A DNA stretch of 64,000 nucleotides from Planotetraspora thailandica. Lineage in GTDB: Bacteria; Actinomycetota; Actinomycetes; Streptosporangiales; Streptosporangiaceae. The notes under the pieces are model-generated. The model saw nothing but the letters and a program-made list of their open reading frames with translations. It ran no database searches and was not told the origin of the DNA. Below are positions 46,372 through 54,766 of the stretch, piece after piece. Position numbers and translations under genes: made by a program. The stretch is from NCBI RefSeq assembly GCF_016863335.1, contig NZ_BOOR01000008.1, positions 310,001 through 374,000 on the forward strand, in the 5' to 3' direction. Numbering within the stretch: the stretch's first letter is position 1; every line of letters begins with the position of its first letter.

Positions 46372-47010
46372 GTGACGAAGGGAGACCGGGAGGCCGTGGA
46401 CGATCAGGCACGAGGCGGGACGGTGTCGGGAGACGAGGCGATCCGGCCCCCTCGACAAGGCCGGCCGCGCATCCTCGTACGGCGCGCCCTCCCCACCGAC
46501 CCGGCCGTGCGGGGCTCGGCGTCCCTGTTCATGACCGAGGCCGGACGGCAGGGCATCCGGGCCGGGCGGCGCATGGTGTACGTGGGACCTGAGCCGGCGT
46601 CGGAGCACGTCGCCCTGGCCCTCCGCGTCGATCCGGGAACCGAGGTGCTGGCCCGCCGCAAGGTGATGCTGGCCGACGACGTGCCCGTCCGGGTCGCGAC
46701 GAGCTTCTTCCGGCTGGACGTCTTCGGCGGGACGCCGCTCCGCGAGCCCGGCTTCGTACGGCCGAGCCTCCAGGCCGGGATCGAGGCGCTGGGGCACCGT
46801 TTCGGCAGGGCAGAGGAGCACCTGACCGCGCGGCCGCCCACGGAGGACGAGGCGGCCGTGCTCGAACTCGATCCCGGCGAGTGGGTCGTCCAGATCGTCC
46901 GCGCAGGGTATTCGGCCGACGACGTCCCGATCCATGTCCTGGAGACGATCTGCGCCGCCTCCCGGCATGTCTTCCCCATCGCCCAGGTGGCCGGGGCGGA
47001 CGAGTTCTGA
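46372..47010 (+). CDS. UTRA-domain protein without a DNA-binding domain
   Basis: The protein has about 212 residues. Residues 40-205 resemble the UTRA effector domain of HutC/GntR regulators (PEPASEHVALALRVDPGTEVLARRKVMLADDVPVRVATSFF split at strand ends, and DDVPIHVLETICAA). No winged helix precedes it, and none is found in other frames of the 153 bp before it. The start is uncertain: GTG 46372, or GTG 46396 with GGGAGG 2 bp before. It ends 1 bp from the convergent deaminase gene. Confidence 0.6.
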   Translation: MTKGDREAVDDQARGGTVSGDEAIRPPRQGRPRILVRRALPTDPAVRGSASLFMTEAGRQGIRAGRRMVYVGPEPASEHVALALRVDPGTEVLARRKVMLADDVPVRVATSFFRLDVFGGTPLREPGFVRPSLQAGIEALGHRFGRAEEHLTARPPTEDEAAVLELDPGEWVVQIVRAGYSADDVPIHVLETICAASRHVFPIAQVAGADEF

Positions 47011-47011
47011 G

Positions 47012-48031
47012 CTAGTTCGCGTAGGCGCCGATCTCGGCGAGCAGTGCGCGCTTGCCCTCGGGGGACATGAAGGACGCCCGTACGGCGGAGCGGGCGAGAT
47101 CGGCCACCCCGTCCCGGTCGAGGCCGAGCAACTCGGCGGCCACGCCGTACTCCTGGTTGAGGGTGGTCCCGAACATCGGCGGGTCGTCGGAGTTGATCGT
47201 GACGGGCACACCCGCTTTGACGAGCTCGGGCAGGGGATGTTCGGCCAGGCTCGGCACGGCGCGCGTGCGGATGTTGGAGGTCGGGCAGACCTCCAGGACG
47301 ATGCCGCTCGCCGCGAGGTGTTCCATCAGCGCGGGGTCCTGCACGCTGTGCACGCCGTGGCCGATCCGTTCGGCGCCGAGCTCGTTGACGGCGTCCCAGA
47401 TGGTCTGCGCGCCCGTCGTCTCGCCGGCGTGGGGCACCGAGCGCAACCCGGCCGCTCTGGCGGCGGCGAAGTGGGAGGCGAACAGGGCGCGGGGGACGCC
47501 GATCTCCGGCCCGCCCAGGCCGAATCCGATCAGCCCGTCCGGCCGCTGGTCGAGGGCGATCGCCAGGGTGCGGTCGGCGCTTTCCACGCCGAATTCGCCG
47601 GGAATGTCGAAGATCCAGCGCAGTGTCGTGCCGAAGTCGGCCTCGACCCGGTGGCGGGCGTCCTCGATGATCTCGCAGAACTCCTCGGGGGCGAAGCCTC
47701 GCAGGAGGTGGGTGTAGGGGGTGACGGTCAGCTCCGCGTAGCGCACCTGCTGGCCCGCCAGGTCACGCCCGACGCCGTGGATCAGCGCCCACAGGTCGTC
47801 GGGCTCCCTGATGAGGTCCACGACGGACACGTAGACCTCGACGAAGTGCGCGAAGTCGCGGAAGTCGAAATAACTCTCCAGGAGAGCCGGGTCGGCGGGC
47901 ACCGTGGTCGTGCCCTCGTGGCGGGCGGCCAGCTCCGCGACGATCCGCGGGGAGGCGGCGCCCACGTGGTGGACGTGCAGTTCGGCCTTGGGCAGGCCGG
48001 CGATGAATTCCGTGAGTTCAGGGGTGAGCAC
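47012..48031 (-). CDS. Adenosine deaminase family protein, probable aminodeoxyfutalosine deaminase
   Basis: The 339-residue metal-dependent deaminase has the zinc-site start KAELHVHHVGAASPR, the third ligand in VPHAGETTG (with catalytic Glu), GAERIGHG, EVCPTSN and the NSDDPPMFGT block with the metal-binding Asp. The HVHHVG variant in place of HLHLEG, with LRWIFDIPGE, resembles actinobacterial enzymes tied to the futalosine menaquinone route, as I recall from Streptomyces. No other mqn genes are in the window, so plain adenosine deaminase remains possible. Confidence 0.82.
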   Translation of the reverse strand: MLTPELTEFIAGLPKAELHVHHVGAASPRIVAELAARHEGTTTVPADPALLESYFDFRDFAHFVEVYVSVVDLIREPDDLWALIHGVGRDLAGQQVRYAELTVTPYTHLLRGFAPEEFCEIIEDARHRVEADFGTTLRWIFDIPGEFGVESADRTLAIALDQRPDGLIGFGLGGPEIGVPRALFASHFAAARAAGLRSVPHAGETTGAQTIWDAVNELGAERIGHGVHSVQDPALMEHLAASGIVLEVCPTSNIRTRAVPSLAEHPLPELVKAGVPVTINSDDPPMFGTTLNQEYGVAAELLGLDRDGVADLARSAVRASFMSPEGKRALLAEIGAYAN

Positions 48032-48124
48032 GGCAACGACCGTAACAAGCGGTCATCGTCCACTACCAAGCGAAAAGGCCATTTCTCGCATGATTTTGTT
48101 AGGTTTGTCCGTTCGTTCGGGGGC

Positions 48125-49207
48125 TCAGCCGCCGGCCGACAGCTCGCTGAGCATGACCTTCACGGTGGTGGTGCGCCCGTCCGGGTGGAGCAGTCGCACC
48201 TCGACGCGGTCGCCCGGTTTCAGTGTGGCGAGGACCTGGGACAACGCGTTCGCGGTCGGGGTCGGCGCCCCGCCGACACCGACGATCACGTCACCGGGCT
48301 TGATGTCCGCCTTGGCCGCGCCGCCTCCCGGCGTGACGGAGCCGACGACCGCGCCGAGTGGGTTGCCGTAGTTGTCGACCGCCGTTCCCACGCGCACACC
48401 CAGGGCGGCGCGCCTGCTGTTGACGACCCGGCCGTACTTGATGATCTGCCCGGCCACATCGGTGGCCGTGTCGCTCGGGATGGCGAATCCGATGCCGGGC
48501 GCCGCGCCCTGCTCGGGGTCGACCGCCGACAGGGTGGGGATGCCGATGACCTGCCCCGACAGGTTGACGAGCGCGCCGCCGCTGTTGCCGGGGTTGATCG
48601 GGGCGGACGTCTGGATGGCGTTGGTGATCGTCGCCCCCGGCGTGCCGTTCGGGCCGTGGCCCGACACCGTGCGGCCGAGCGCCGACACGATGCCCTGGGT
48701 GACGCTGCCGGAGAAGCCGAGCGGGTTGCCCATGGCGAGCACGATCTGGCCGACCTGGATCTCGGCCGAGCGGCCGAAGGCGGCCGGGGTGAGCCCGCGC
48801 GTGTCCTCCACTTTGATCATCGCGAGATCGCCGGCCGGGAAGGCGTTGACCAGCGTGGCCTTCCGGGGCTGGCCTCCCGACGCGAGGGTGACCTGGAACT
48901 CTTTCGACGTTCCCACGACATGGGCGTTCGTCACGATGTGGCCCGCAGTGTCGTACACGATGCCGGAGCCCAGGCCCTGGTTCGTGGTGATCTGCACGAT
49001 CGAGGGAAGGACCTTCTTGATCACCTGTTCCAGCGCCGTCTCGATCGCGACTGCTTCGGGAGCGCCGGAAACGGACGTGGTGGAGAGAGCTCTGCCGGTC
49101 GCGGTGGCGGCGCCGGTTTCCAGTCGCTCCGCGCCGCCTCCGCATGAGGCGATCGCGACCATCGCCAGTGCCGCCGTGACACGGCCGGCCCCCCGGAAGA
49201 TTCCCAT
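48125..49207 (-). CDS. HtrA/DegP-type serine protease lipoprotein
   Basis: The 360-residue protein has a lipobox AIASC (Cys22), a trypsin-like domain with the triad in TNAHVV (His), GDLAMIKV (Asp) and PGNSGGAL (Ser), and a single C-terminal PDZ domain (about 260-355, IKPGDVIVGVGG). It degrades or refolds damaged exported proteins. Most actinobacterial HtrA proteins have a membrane anchor and cytoplasmic N-terminus; this one is lipid-anchored. It is divergent from the gene at 49363. Confidence 0.88.
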   Translation of the reverse strand: MGIFRGAGRVTAALAMVAIASCGGGAERLETGAATATGRALSTTSVSGAPEAVAIETALEQVIKKVLPSIVQITTNQGLGSGIVYDTAGHIVTNAHVVGTSKEFQVTLASGGQPRKATLVNAFPAGDLAMIKVEDTRGLTPAAFGRSAEIQVGQIVLAMGNPLGFSGSVTQGIVSALGRTVSGHGPNGTPGATITNAIQTSAPINPGNSGGALVNLSGQVIGIPTLSAVDPEQGAAPGIGFAIPSDTATDVAGQIIKYGRVVNSRRAALGVRVGTAVDNYGNPLGAVVGSVTPGGGAAKADIKPGDVIVGVGGAPTPTANALSQVLATLKPGDRVEVRLLHPDGRTTTVKVMLSELSAGG

Positions 49208-49362
49208 GGCCCCTGTCTATCGAGGCGGGCACGGGTAACCAACGCAACGCGCCAGGGCAGGGTGGGCCCGTGACCTGGGACCTTCCAAGGTGGGGGTTCG
49301 GGACGGCTGAAGCGTGATGTGAGTACCCGCAAAAGGTGGTATTTGTGTCGTAACCTTCCAGC

Positions 49363-50274
49363 ATGGCGGAGGGCAGGGAGCAAGCCGGGCGGCCTTTCAT
49401 CCGGTCCTCCGAGGCGACGACCACCCCGATGCCCCGGGTGCGTCCCGAGGACCAGCGGCAGACACCCCCCGTCGCGCGTGGCTCCCGGCACGGGTCGGTT
49501 CACGGCACACGGTCGGGGTCGTCGTCCGGCGACCTGCCCGTCGGCCTATACGCCACCGTCGCCACCGTCGCCGCCGTCGCGACCGTTGTCACAGTGGGCC
49601 TGGTCTTCCTCATCTTCTTCAGCCAGAAGCACGCCGAGGTCGAGCAGATCCACCAGGCCGGGGCGCAGGTCACCCCCTCGGCGGCCGTGACGGGCAGTGC
49701 CTCGCCCGCGTCGCCTTCGTCGCCTGCGTCGTCGGCGTTGCCCAAGCTGCCCAGGGGCGAGAAGAGACTGCCGGCCCTCCCGGGGACCGCCACGACCGTC
49801 GTCGCGCCGGTCGTCGACCGTACGGCGGGCATCGCCTATCCCCGGTTCGGGGAGCCGTGGTCGAAGGCCGATCCCAAGCCGTATTCGTTCGTGCAGCGGT
49901 CGGGGGTCATGCGGAAGGGGCAGGCGATGATCGCTTCCAGCCGCCTTCCGGGGGCCGCGCCCAAGCGGCTCTCGTCCTATTCGGACTATCGCTACTACGC
50001 CGGCAAGGCGGCTCAGTGGACGCTGCGCAGCCAGCCGCCGGGCGGCAGGCTCGTGTGGACGGCCTCTCAGCCGGCGCAGAACGGCATCGGCTGGCTGCTC
50101 GGCTACAAGATCACCTATGTCGTCGACGGGAAGCCGCACACCTCGCAGGCCGTCGTCGCGGTGATCGGCACCGGCCAGGCGAAGCCCGCCATGCTCTGGG
50201 CGACGGTGCCCGACACCGACAAGGCCCTGCTGCCCGATCTGAACGCCCTCGCCGAGGGAGTACGCCCGATCTAG
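49363..50274 (+). CDS. Single-pass membrane protein of unknown function
   Basis: The 303-residue protein has a disordered, charged cytoplasmic N-terminus (about 1-58) and one hydrophobic helix (about 62-86, VATVVTVGLVFLIFF). A Ser/Pro/Ala linker leads to an exported domain (about 150-303) with GIAYPRFGEPWSK, SYSDYRYYAGKAAQW and GWLLGYKITYVVDG. I do not recognise the family. No ribosome site precedes the ATG; TAACCT at 49351-49356 could be a -10 for a leaderless mRNA. Confidence 0.7.
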   Translation: MAEGREQAGRPFIRSSEATTTPMPRVRPEDQRQTPPVARGSRHGSVHGTRSGSSSGDLPVGLYATVATVAAVATVVTVGLVFLIFFSQKHAEVEQIHQAGAQVTPSAAVTGSASPASPSSPASSALPKLPRGEKRLPALPGTATTVVAPVVDRTAGIAYPRFGEPWSKADPKPYSFVQRSGVMRKGQAMIASSRLPGAAPKRLSSYSDYRYYAGKAAQWTLRSQPPGGRLVWTASQPAQNGIGWLLGYKITYVVDGKPHTSQAVVAVIGTGQAKPAMLWATVPDTDKALLPDLNALAEGVRPI

Positions 50275-50287
50275 CCCGCGAACCTTG

Positions 50288-50315
50288 TTCTAGAATATGG
50301 TTCTATAAGGGTCTA
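50288..50315. promoter_or_regulatory. Direct repeats before the acyl-CoA dehydrogenase gene
   Basis: GTTCTA at 50288, GTTCTA at 50300 and GGTCTA at 50310 lie just before the start at 50332. GGTCTA is also the half-site of the palindrome at the TetR gene (53186-53203), so the same repressor may bind here. Confidence 0.4.
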
Positions 50316-50331
50316 GCGGCGGAGGAATCAC

Positions 50332-52539
50332 ATGGCGATCGGGCTGAGCGAGGAGCATGAGGCGCTCCGCGAGTCGGTGACGGGATGGGCCGAGCGCAAC
50401 ATTCCCGTCGAGGTGGTACGCGGGGCCGTCGGCGATCTCAACGGCTCGGGCGTCGAGACGCGGCCCGCGTTCTGGGCGGGTCTCGCCGACCAGGGCCTGC
50501 TCGGCCTGCACATCCCCGAAGAGCACGGCGGCTCCGGCTACGGGCTGCTGGAGGCCGCGGTCGTGATCGAGGCCCTGGCCGAGCGCGTGGCGCCGGGGCC
50601 GTATGTGCCGACCGTGCTGGCGAGCGCCGCGATCCTCGGCTCGGACGGCAAGGCCCACGCCGAACTGCTGCCCGGCCTCGCCGGCGGATCGCTCACCGGG
50701 GCGGTCGCCCTCACGGGCTCGCTCACCGGCGTACGCGAGGACGGCGTTCTGACGATCAGCGGCGCCGCCGAGCCGGTGCTCGGCGCGGCCCTCGCCGACG
50801 TGCTCGTCCTGCCGGTCTCGACCGATCTCGGCGAGGAGTGGGTGGCGATCGACGCCGCCCAGGCCACGATCACCCCGATCAGGTCGCTCGACCTCACGCG
50901 AGGCGTCGCCAAGGTCGAGGTCCAGGGCCTGGCCGTACCGGCGGAGCGGGTCCTCGACGGGCTGGAAGGCCCCGGCGTGCTCAACCTGGCGGCGATCGTG
51001 CTCGGCGCCGACGCGACGGGCGTCGCGGCCTGGTGCGTGTCCGCCGCGGCCGACTACGCAAAGGTCCGCGTGCAGTTCGGCCGGCCGATCGGCCAGTTCC
51101 AGGGCATCAAGCACAAGCTCTCGCGGATGCTCGTGGCGCTGGAGCAGGCGCGGGCCACCGTCTGGGACGCCACCCGGGCCACGGGCGACGAGCTCGCCTA
51201 CGCCTGTGCCATTGCGGGCGTAACCGCTCCCGACGCGGCCGTCCAGTGCGCCAAGGACGCCGTCCAGACCTTCGGCGGCATCGGTTACACCTTCGAGCAC
51301 GAGGCCCACCTGTACTACCGCCGGGCGCTGACCGTCCGCGCGCTGCTCGGCCCGTCCGCCGAGTGGGCCGAGACCGTCGCCTCGCTCGCCCTGAACGGCG
51401 TGAGCCGTTCCACGGACATCGACCTGCCCGAGGAGTCGGAGCCGCTGCGCGCCGCCATCAGGGCCGAACTCGCCGAGATCGCCGCGCTGGAGGGCGTCGA
51501 GCAGAAGCGGGCACTCGCGGGCGCCGGGTTCGTCATGCCGCACCTCCCCAGGCCGTGGGGCAGGGACGCGTCGCCGCTTGAGCAGGTGCTCATCCATCAG
51601 GAGATCAGGGCGGCCAAGATCAAGCCACCGCAGATGATCATCGGTGCGTGGGTCGTGCCGTCCATCGTCTCGTACGGCACGCCGGACCAGCAGGAGCGTT
51701 TCCTGCCCGGCACGCTGAGCGGCGAGACGGTGTGGTGCCAGCTCTTCTCGGAGCCCGGCGCCGGCTCCGACCTCGCCTCGCTGCAGATGAAGGCGGAGAA
51801 GGTCGAGGGGGGCTGGAGGCTCAACGGCCAGAAGATCTGGACCTCGGTCGCGCACGTGGCCGAGTGGGGCATCTGCATCGCCCGCTCCGACGCCTCGAAG
51901 CCCAAGCACGACGGCATCACGTACTTCCTCGTCGACATGAAGGCGCCGGGTGTCACCGTGCGCCCGCTGACCGAGATGACGGGGGAGAACCTGTTCAACG
52001 AGGTCTTCCTCGACGACGTCTTCGTGCCCGACGACCTGGTCGTCGGCCAGGTGAACGAGGGCTGGCGGGTCGCCCGCAACACGCTGTCGAACGAGCGGGT
52101 GTCGTTGTCGGCGGGCTCCGGCGGCACCGGGGCCTCGGTGCCCGACCTGCTCGGCCTGGCCGGCCGCCTCGGCAGGGACCTGACCCCCGTCGAGCGGCAG
52201 CAGGTCGCGGCGGTGGTGTGCGAGGGGCACTCGATCAACGCGTTGTCGCTGCGCGTGACCCTCAAGCAGCTCGCCGGGTCCGAGCCCGGTGCCGACGCCT
52301 CGGTGCGCAAGCTGCTGTCCACGTCGCATGCACAGCACGTGTCGGAGACGGCCGTCGACCTGCTCGGCGCCGCCGCGGTCACCGCCGCCGACTGGAAACT
52401 CGGCGACGCCGGCTACTGGAACCGCGCAGTCCTCGCCACCCGCGCGATGACGATCTACGGCGGCACGACCGAGGTGCAGCTCAACATCATCGGTGAGCGC
52501 ATGCTGGGCCTGCCGCGCGACCCCGAACCGGGCAAGTAG
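50332..52539 (+). CDS. Double acyl-CoA dehydrogenase (two fused modules)
   Basis: The 735-residue flavoprotein contains two acyl-CoA dehydrogenase modules, about twice the usual length. The first (about 1-365) has VQFGRPIGQFQGIKHKLSRML and QTFGGIGYTFEHEAHLYYRRA; the second (about 370-735) has WCQLFSEPGAGSDLASLQ, GQKIWTS and IYGGTTEVQLNIIGERMLG. Heteromeric FadE pairs in steroid side-chain breakdown use two different subunits; here they are one chain. The ATG at 50332 follows GGAGGA. The substrate is unknown. A TetR gene follows on the opposite strand, 49 bp from the stop. Confidence 0.9.
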   Translation: MAIGLSEEHEALRESVTGWAERNIPVEVVRGAVGDLNGSGVETRPAFWAGLADQGLLGLHIPEEHGGSGYGLLEAAVVIEALAERVAPGPYVPTVLASAAILGSDGKAHAELLPGLAGGSLTGAVALTGSLTGVREDGVLTISGAAEPVLGAALADVLVLPVSTDLGEEWVAIDAAQATITPIRSLDLTRGVAKVEVQGLAVPAERVLDGLEGPGVLNLAAIVLGADATGVAAWCVSAAADYAKVRVQFGRPIGQFQGIKHKLSRMLVALEQARATVWDATRATGDELAYACAIAGVTAPDAAVQCAKDAVQTFGGIGYTFEHEAHLYYRRALTVRALLGPSAEWAETVASLALNGVSRSTDIDLPEESEPLRAAIRAELAEIAALEGVEQKRALAGAGFVMPHLPRPWGRDASPLEQVLIHQEIRAAKIKPPQMIIGAWVVPSIVSYGTPDQQERFLPGTLSGETVWCQLFSEPGAGSDLASLQMKAEKVEGGWRLNGQKIWTSVAHVAEWGICIARSDASKPKHDGITYFLVDMKAPGVTVRPLTEMTGENLFNEVFLDDVFVPDDLVVGQVNEGWRVARNTLSNERVSLSAGSGGTGASVPDLLGLAGRLGRDLTPVERQQVAAVVCEGHSINALSLRVTLKQLAGSEPGADASVRKLLSTSHAQHVSETAVDLLGAAAVTAADWKLGDAGYWNRAVLATRAMTIYGGTTEVQLNIIGERMLGLPRDPEPGK

Positions 52540-52588
52540 TCCATGCGGTGAAACGGGCCGGGCCGTACGGCGCCCGGCCCGGTCCGGC

Positions 52589-53176
52589 TCACGAGCCCTG
52601 GTCGATCACAATTTGCGCGAGCAGGCCTGCCGCGACGGTGTGCCGTTCTTCGGGACGCAGGGCCGCGTTGACGGCGGCACCGTCGATCAGTAGTTCCAGC
52701 TGGATGCCTGCCGTCACGGGATCGGGATGTCCGGCGGCGCGCAACTCGGCCTCGAGCATCTCGCGTCGGCGCTGCTTGTGGGCGCGAACCACGTCGTGCG
52801 CGGGGTGGCCGGGGTCGGCGAGCGTGAGATCGGCGTTGACGAAGCGGCAGCCGCGATATCCCGGTGCGTCCGGGAGCTTCTCGAGGAACGCGAAGAGCGC
52901 GCGCAACCGTTCGCGGGGGTCGTCTCCGCCGGCGGCCAGGGCGTCGGCGTAGATCTGCTCCATGCGCTCGCCCTCCTCCTTCAGCATCTCCGCGACGAGG
53001 CCGTCCTTGCCGCCGAAGTGCTGGTACAGCGAACGCCGGGCGACGTCCGCCGCAGTGAGGATGGCGTCGACTCCGACCTGCATGCCGTCGCGGTAGGTCA
53101 GCTCCTTCGCGGCGCACATGAGGCGGTCGCGCGGCCCGCCCGCCCTGGTCGCCTTCGCGATGCGTGTCGTTTCCAC
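52589..53176 (-). CDS. TetR-family transcriptional regulator
   Basis: The 195-residue repressor has an N-terminal TetR helix-turn-helix (about 15-62, VGVDAILTAADVARRSLYQHFGGKDGLVAEML split at helices) and a C-terminal helical ligand domain. I chose GTG 53176 because a longer start at 53194 would place the codon inside a palindromic operator. It is divergent from an SDR gene across two palindromes and converges on the acyl-CoA dehydrogenase gene, so it likely controls its own promoter and the SDR. Confidence 0.85.
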   Translation of the reverse strand: METTRIAKATRAGGPRDRLMCAAKELTYRDGMQVGVDAILTAADVARRSLYQHFGGKDGLVAEMLKEEGERMEQIYADALAAGGDDPRERLRALFAFLEKLPDAPGYRGCRFVNADLTLADPGHPAHDVVRAHKQRRREMLEAELRAAGHPDPVTAGIQLELLIDGAAVNAALRPEERHTVAAGLLAQIVIDQGS

Positions 53177-53185
53177 GACTTGACT

Positions 53186-53227
53186 ATAGACCACTCGGTC
53201 TATCTATAGTGAATCGACCGATCGGTC
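53186..53227. promoter_or_regulatory. Two palindromic operators between the TetR and SDR genes
   Basis: ATAGACC-actc-GGTCTAT (53186-53203) has perfect 7-bp arms. GACCGATCGGTC (53216-53227) is a perfect 12-bp palindrome with the same GACC/GGTC ends. Their centres are 27 bp apart, within a 76-bp divergent region. Confidence 0.7.
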
Positions 53228-53252
53228 TACTCTCGTGAGATGGGGAATGATC

Positions 53253-53957
53253 ATGCGTATTCAGGGAGCAGTCGGGCTCGTCACCGGCGCGAACAGGGGA
53301 ATCGGCCGGGCCTTCGCCCAGGCGCTGCTCGACCACGGCGCGGCGAAGGTCTACGCCGGCACCCGCGACCTCGGCGCCATCACGGATCCTCGGCTGACGC
53401 CCCTGCTGCTCGACGTCACCGACCCGGACCAGGTCGCGGCGGCAGCCGAACTCGCAGGAGACGCGCAGATCGTGATCAACAACGCGGGGGTGAGTTCGGC
53501 CGCGCAGCTGATCGACGGGCCTTTCGACGACGCGCGCAGAGCCATGGAGGTCAACTACTTCGGCACCTGGGCGGTCTCCCGCGCGTTCGCCCCGGTGCTC
53601 GCGAGCAACGGCGGCGGCGCGCTGGTCACCATGCTCTCCCTGGTCTCGTGGCGCCCGTTGCCGTTCGCGCCCGGTTATTCGGCCTCCAAGGCTGCGCAGT
53701 GGTCGCTGACCAACGCGTTGCGCCTCGCGCTCGCCGAGCAGGGGACGCTCGTCGTCGGTGTGCACTCCGGCTACGTCGACACCGACCTGAGCGCGTGGAC
53801 GGACGCCCCGAAGATCACCACGGAGGACGTCGCCGCGCAGACCATGCAGGCGCTGCTCGACGGCCGTGACGAGGTGCTCGCCGACGAGGTCACCCGCAAG
53901 GTACGGGCCAGCCTCGCCGGCACGATCGAGGAGACCTACGCGGTGCCGATCAGCTAG
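53253..53957 (+). CDS. Short-chain dehydrogenase/reductase
   Basis: The 234-residue SDR has the NAD(P) motif VTGANRGIGRAF, NNAGVSS, and the catalytic Ser with YSASKAA (Tyr-x3-Lys). The ATG at 53253 is chosen for GGGG at 53242-53245; two codons upstream another ATG is possible. The substrate is unknown. It is divergent from the TetR gene and probably repressed by it through the two palindromes. Confidence 0.88.
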   Translation: MRIQGAVGLVTGANRGIGRAFAQALLDHGAAKVYAGTRDLGAITDPRLTPLLLDVTDPDQVAAAAELAGDAQIVINNAGVSSAAQLIDGPFDDARRAMEVNYFGTWAVSRAFAPVLASNGGGALVTMLSLVSWRPLPFAPGYSASKAAQWSLTNALRLALAEQGTLVVGVHSGYVDTDLSAWTDAPKITTEDVAAQTMQALLDGRDEVLADEVTRKVRASLAGTIEETYAVPIS

Positions 53958-54016
53958 GGACCTACGGCGCGATCCGCCCCGGCTTCGCGAGATGGTGTTC
54001 TCGTGAGGAGGCGCGC

Positions 54017-54766
54017 ATGAGGAACGCGTTGGGTCAGGTGGGCACCGTGCTGCTGCTCGGCGGCCGAAGCGAGATCGGCCTGGCCGTCGTCGAGCGGCTG
54101 GTCCGCGACGGCGCCCGCGACGTCATGCTGGCCGCGCGCGGCGGAACGGCTCCCGCGGAGCGTCTCCGGGCGCTGGGGGCGCGGGTCCACGTGACCGACT
54201 TCGACGCGTCCCGCCCGGAGACCCACCCCGCGCTCGTCGAGGAGGCGGCGGCCCGGCTCGGCGACCTCGACGTCGTCGTCTCGGCTTTCGGGGTGCTGGG
54301 CCGCCAGGCCGACTACGACGCCGACCCGGTCGCCGCGGCCAGGGACGTCGCGGTCAACTTCGGCGGGCACGTGTCCGCCGGGCTGGCCGTGGCGGGCCGG
54401 CTGCGCGAGCAGGGCCACGGCACGCTCGTGGTGCTCTCGTCGGTCGCCGGCGTGCGGGTGCGCAAGGCCAACTTCGTGTACGGCTCGGCCAAGGCGGGCC
54501 TGGACGGCTTCGCCCAGGGGTTGGCGGACGCGATGCACGGCTCGGGCGCGAGGGTCGTGGTCGTCCGCCCGGGTTTCGTCATCGGGCGGATGACCGCGGG
54601 CCTGCCGCCGGCGCCCATGTCCGCGACCGTGGACGTCGTGGCCGACGCGATCGTCAAGGGCCTCCGGTCGGGCAGGCGCACGGTGTGGGCACCCCGGCGG
54701 ATGCGGCCGGCGTTCGCCGTCATGCGCCTGCTGCCGCGTGCTATCTGGCGTCGCCTTCCTCGCTAG
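54017..54766 (+). CDS. SDR oxidoreductase resembling DprE2
   Basis: The 249-residue SDR has LLLGGRSEIGLAVVERL as nucleotide loop and SSVAGVRVRKANFVYGSAKAGLDGFAQGL split around the catalytic Ser, Tyr and Lys. The layout resembles decaprenylphosphoryl-2-keto-ribose reductase (DprE2), which with DprE1 makes the arabinose donor of the cell wall. No dprE1 is nearby, so this may be a different reductase. It has AGGAGG upstream and ends with a 4-bp overlap into the convergent protease gene. Confidence 0.75.
   Translation: MRNALGQVGTVLLLGGRSEIGLAVVERLVRDGARDVMLAARGGTAPAERLRALGARVHVTDFDASRPETHPALVEEAAARLGDLDVVVSAFGVLGRQADYDADPVAAARDVAVNFGGHVSAGLAVAGRLREQGHGTLVVLSSVAGVRVRKANFVYGSAKAGLDGFAQGLADAMHGSGARVVVVRPGFVIGRMTAGLPPAPMSATVDVVADAIVKGLRSGRRTVWAPRRMRPAFAVMRLLPRAIWRRLPR

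Noticed and set aside
46219-47211. 643-residue version of the AraC gene
   Set aside because: The extra N-terminus is the reverse of the UTRA gene; regulator similarity begins at the ATG at 46218.
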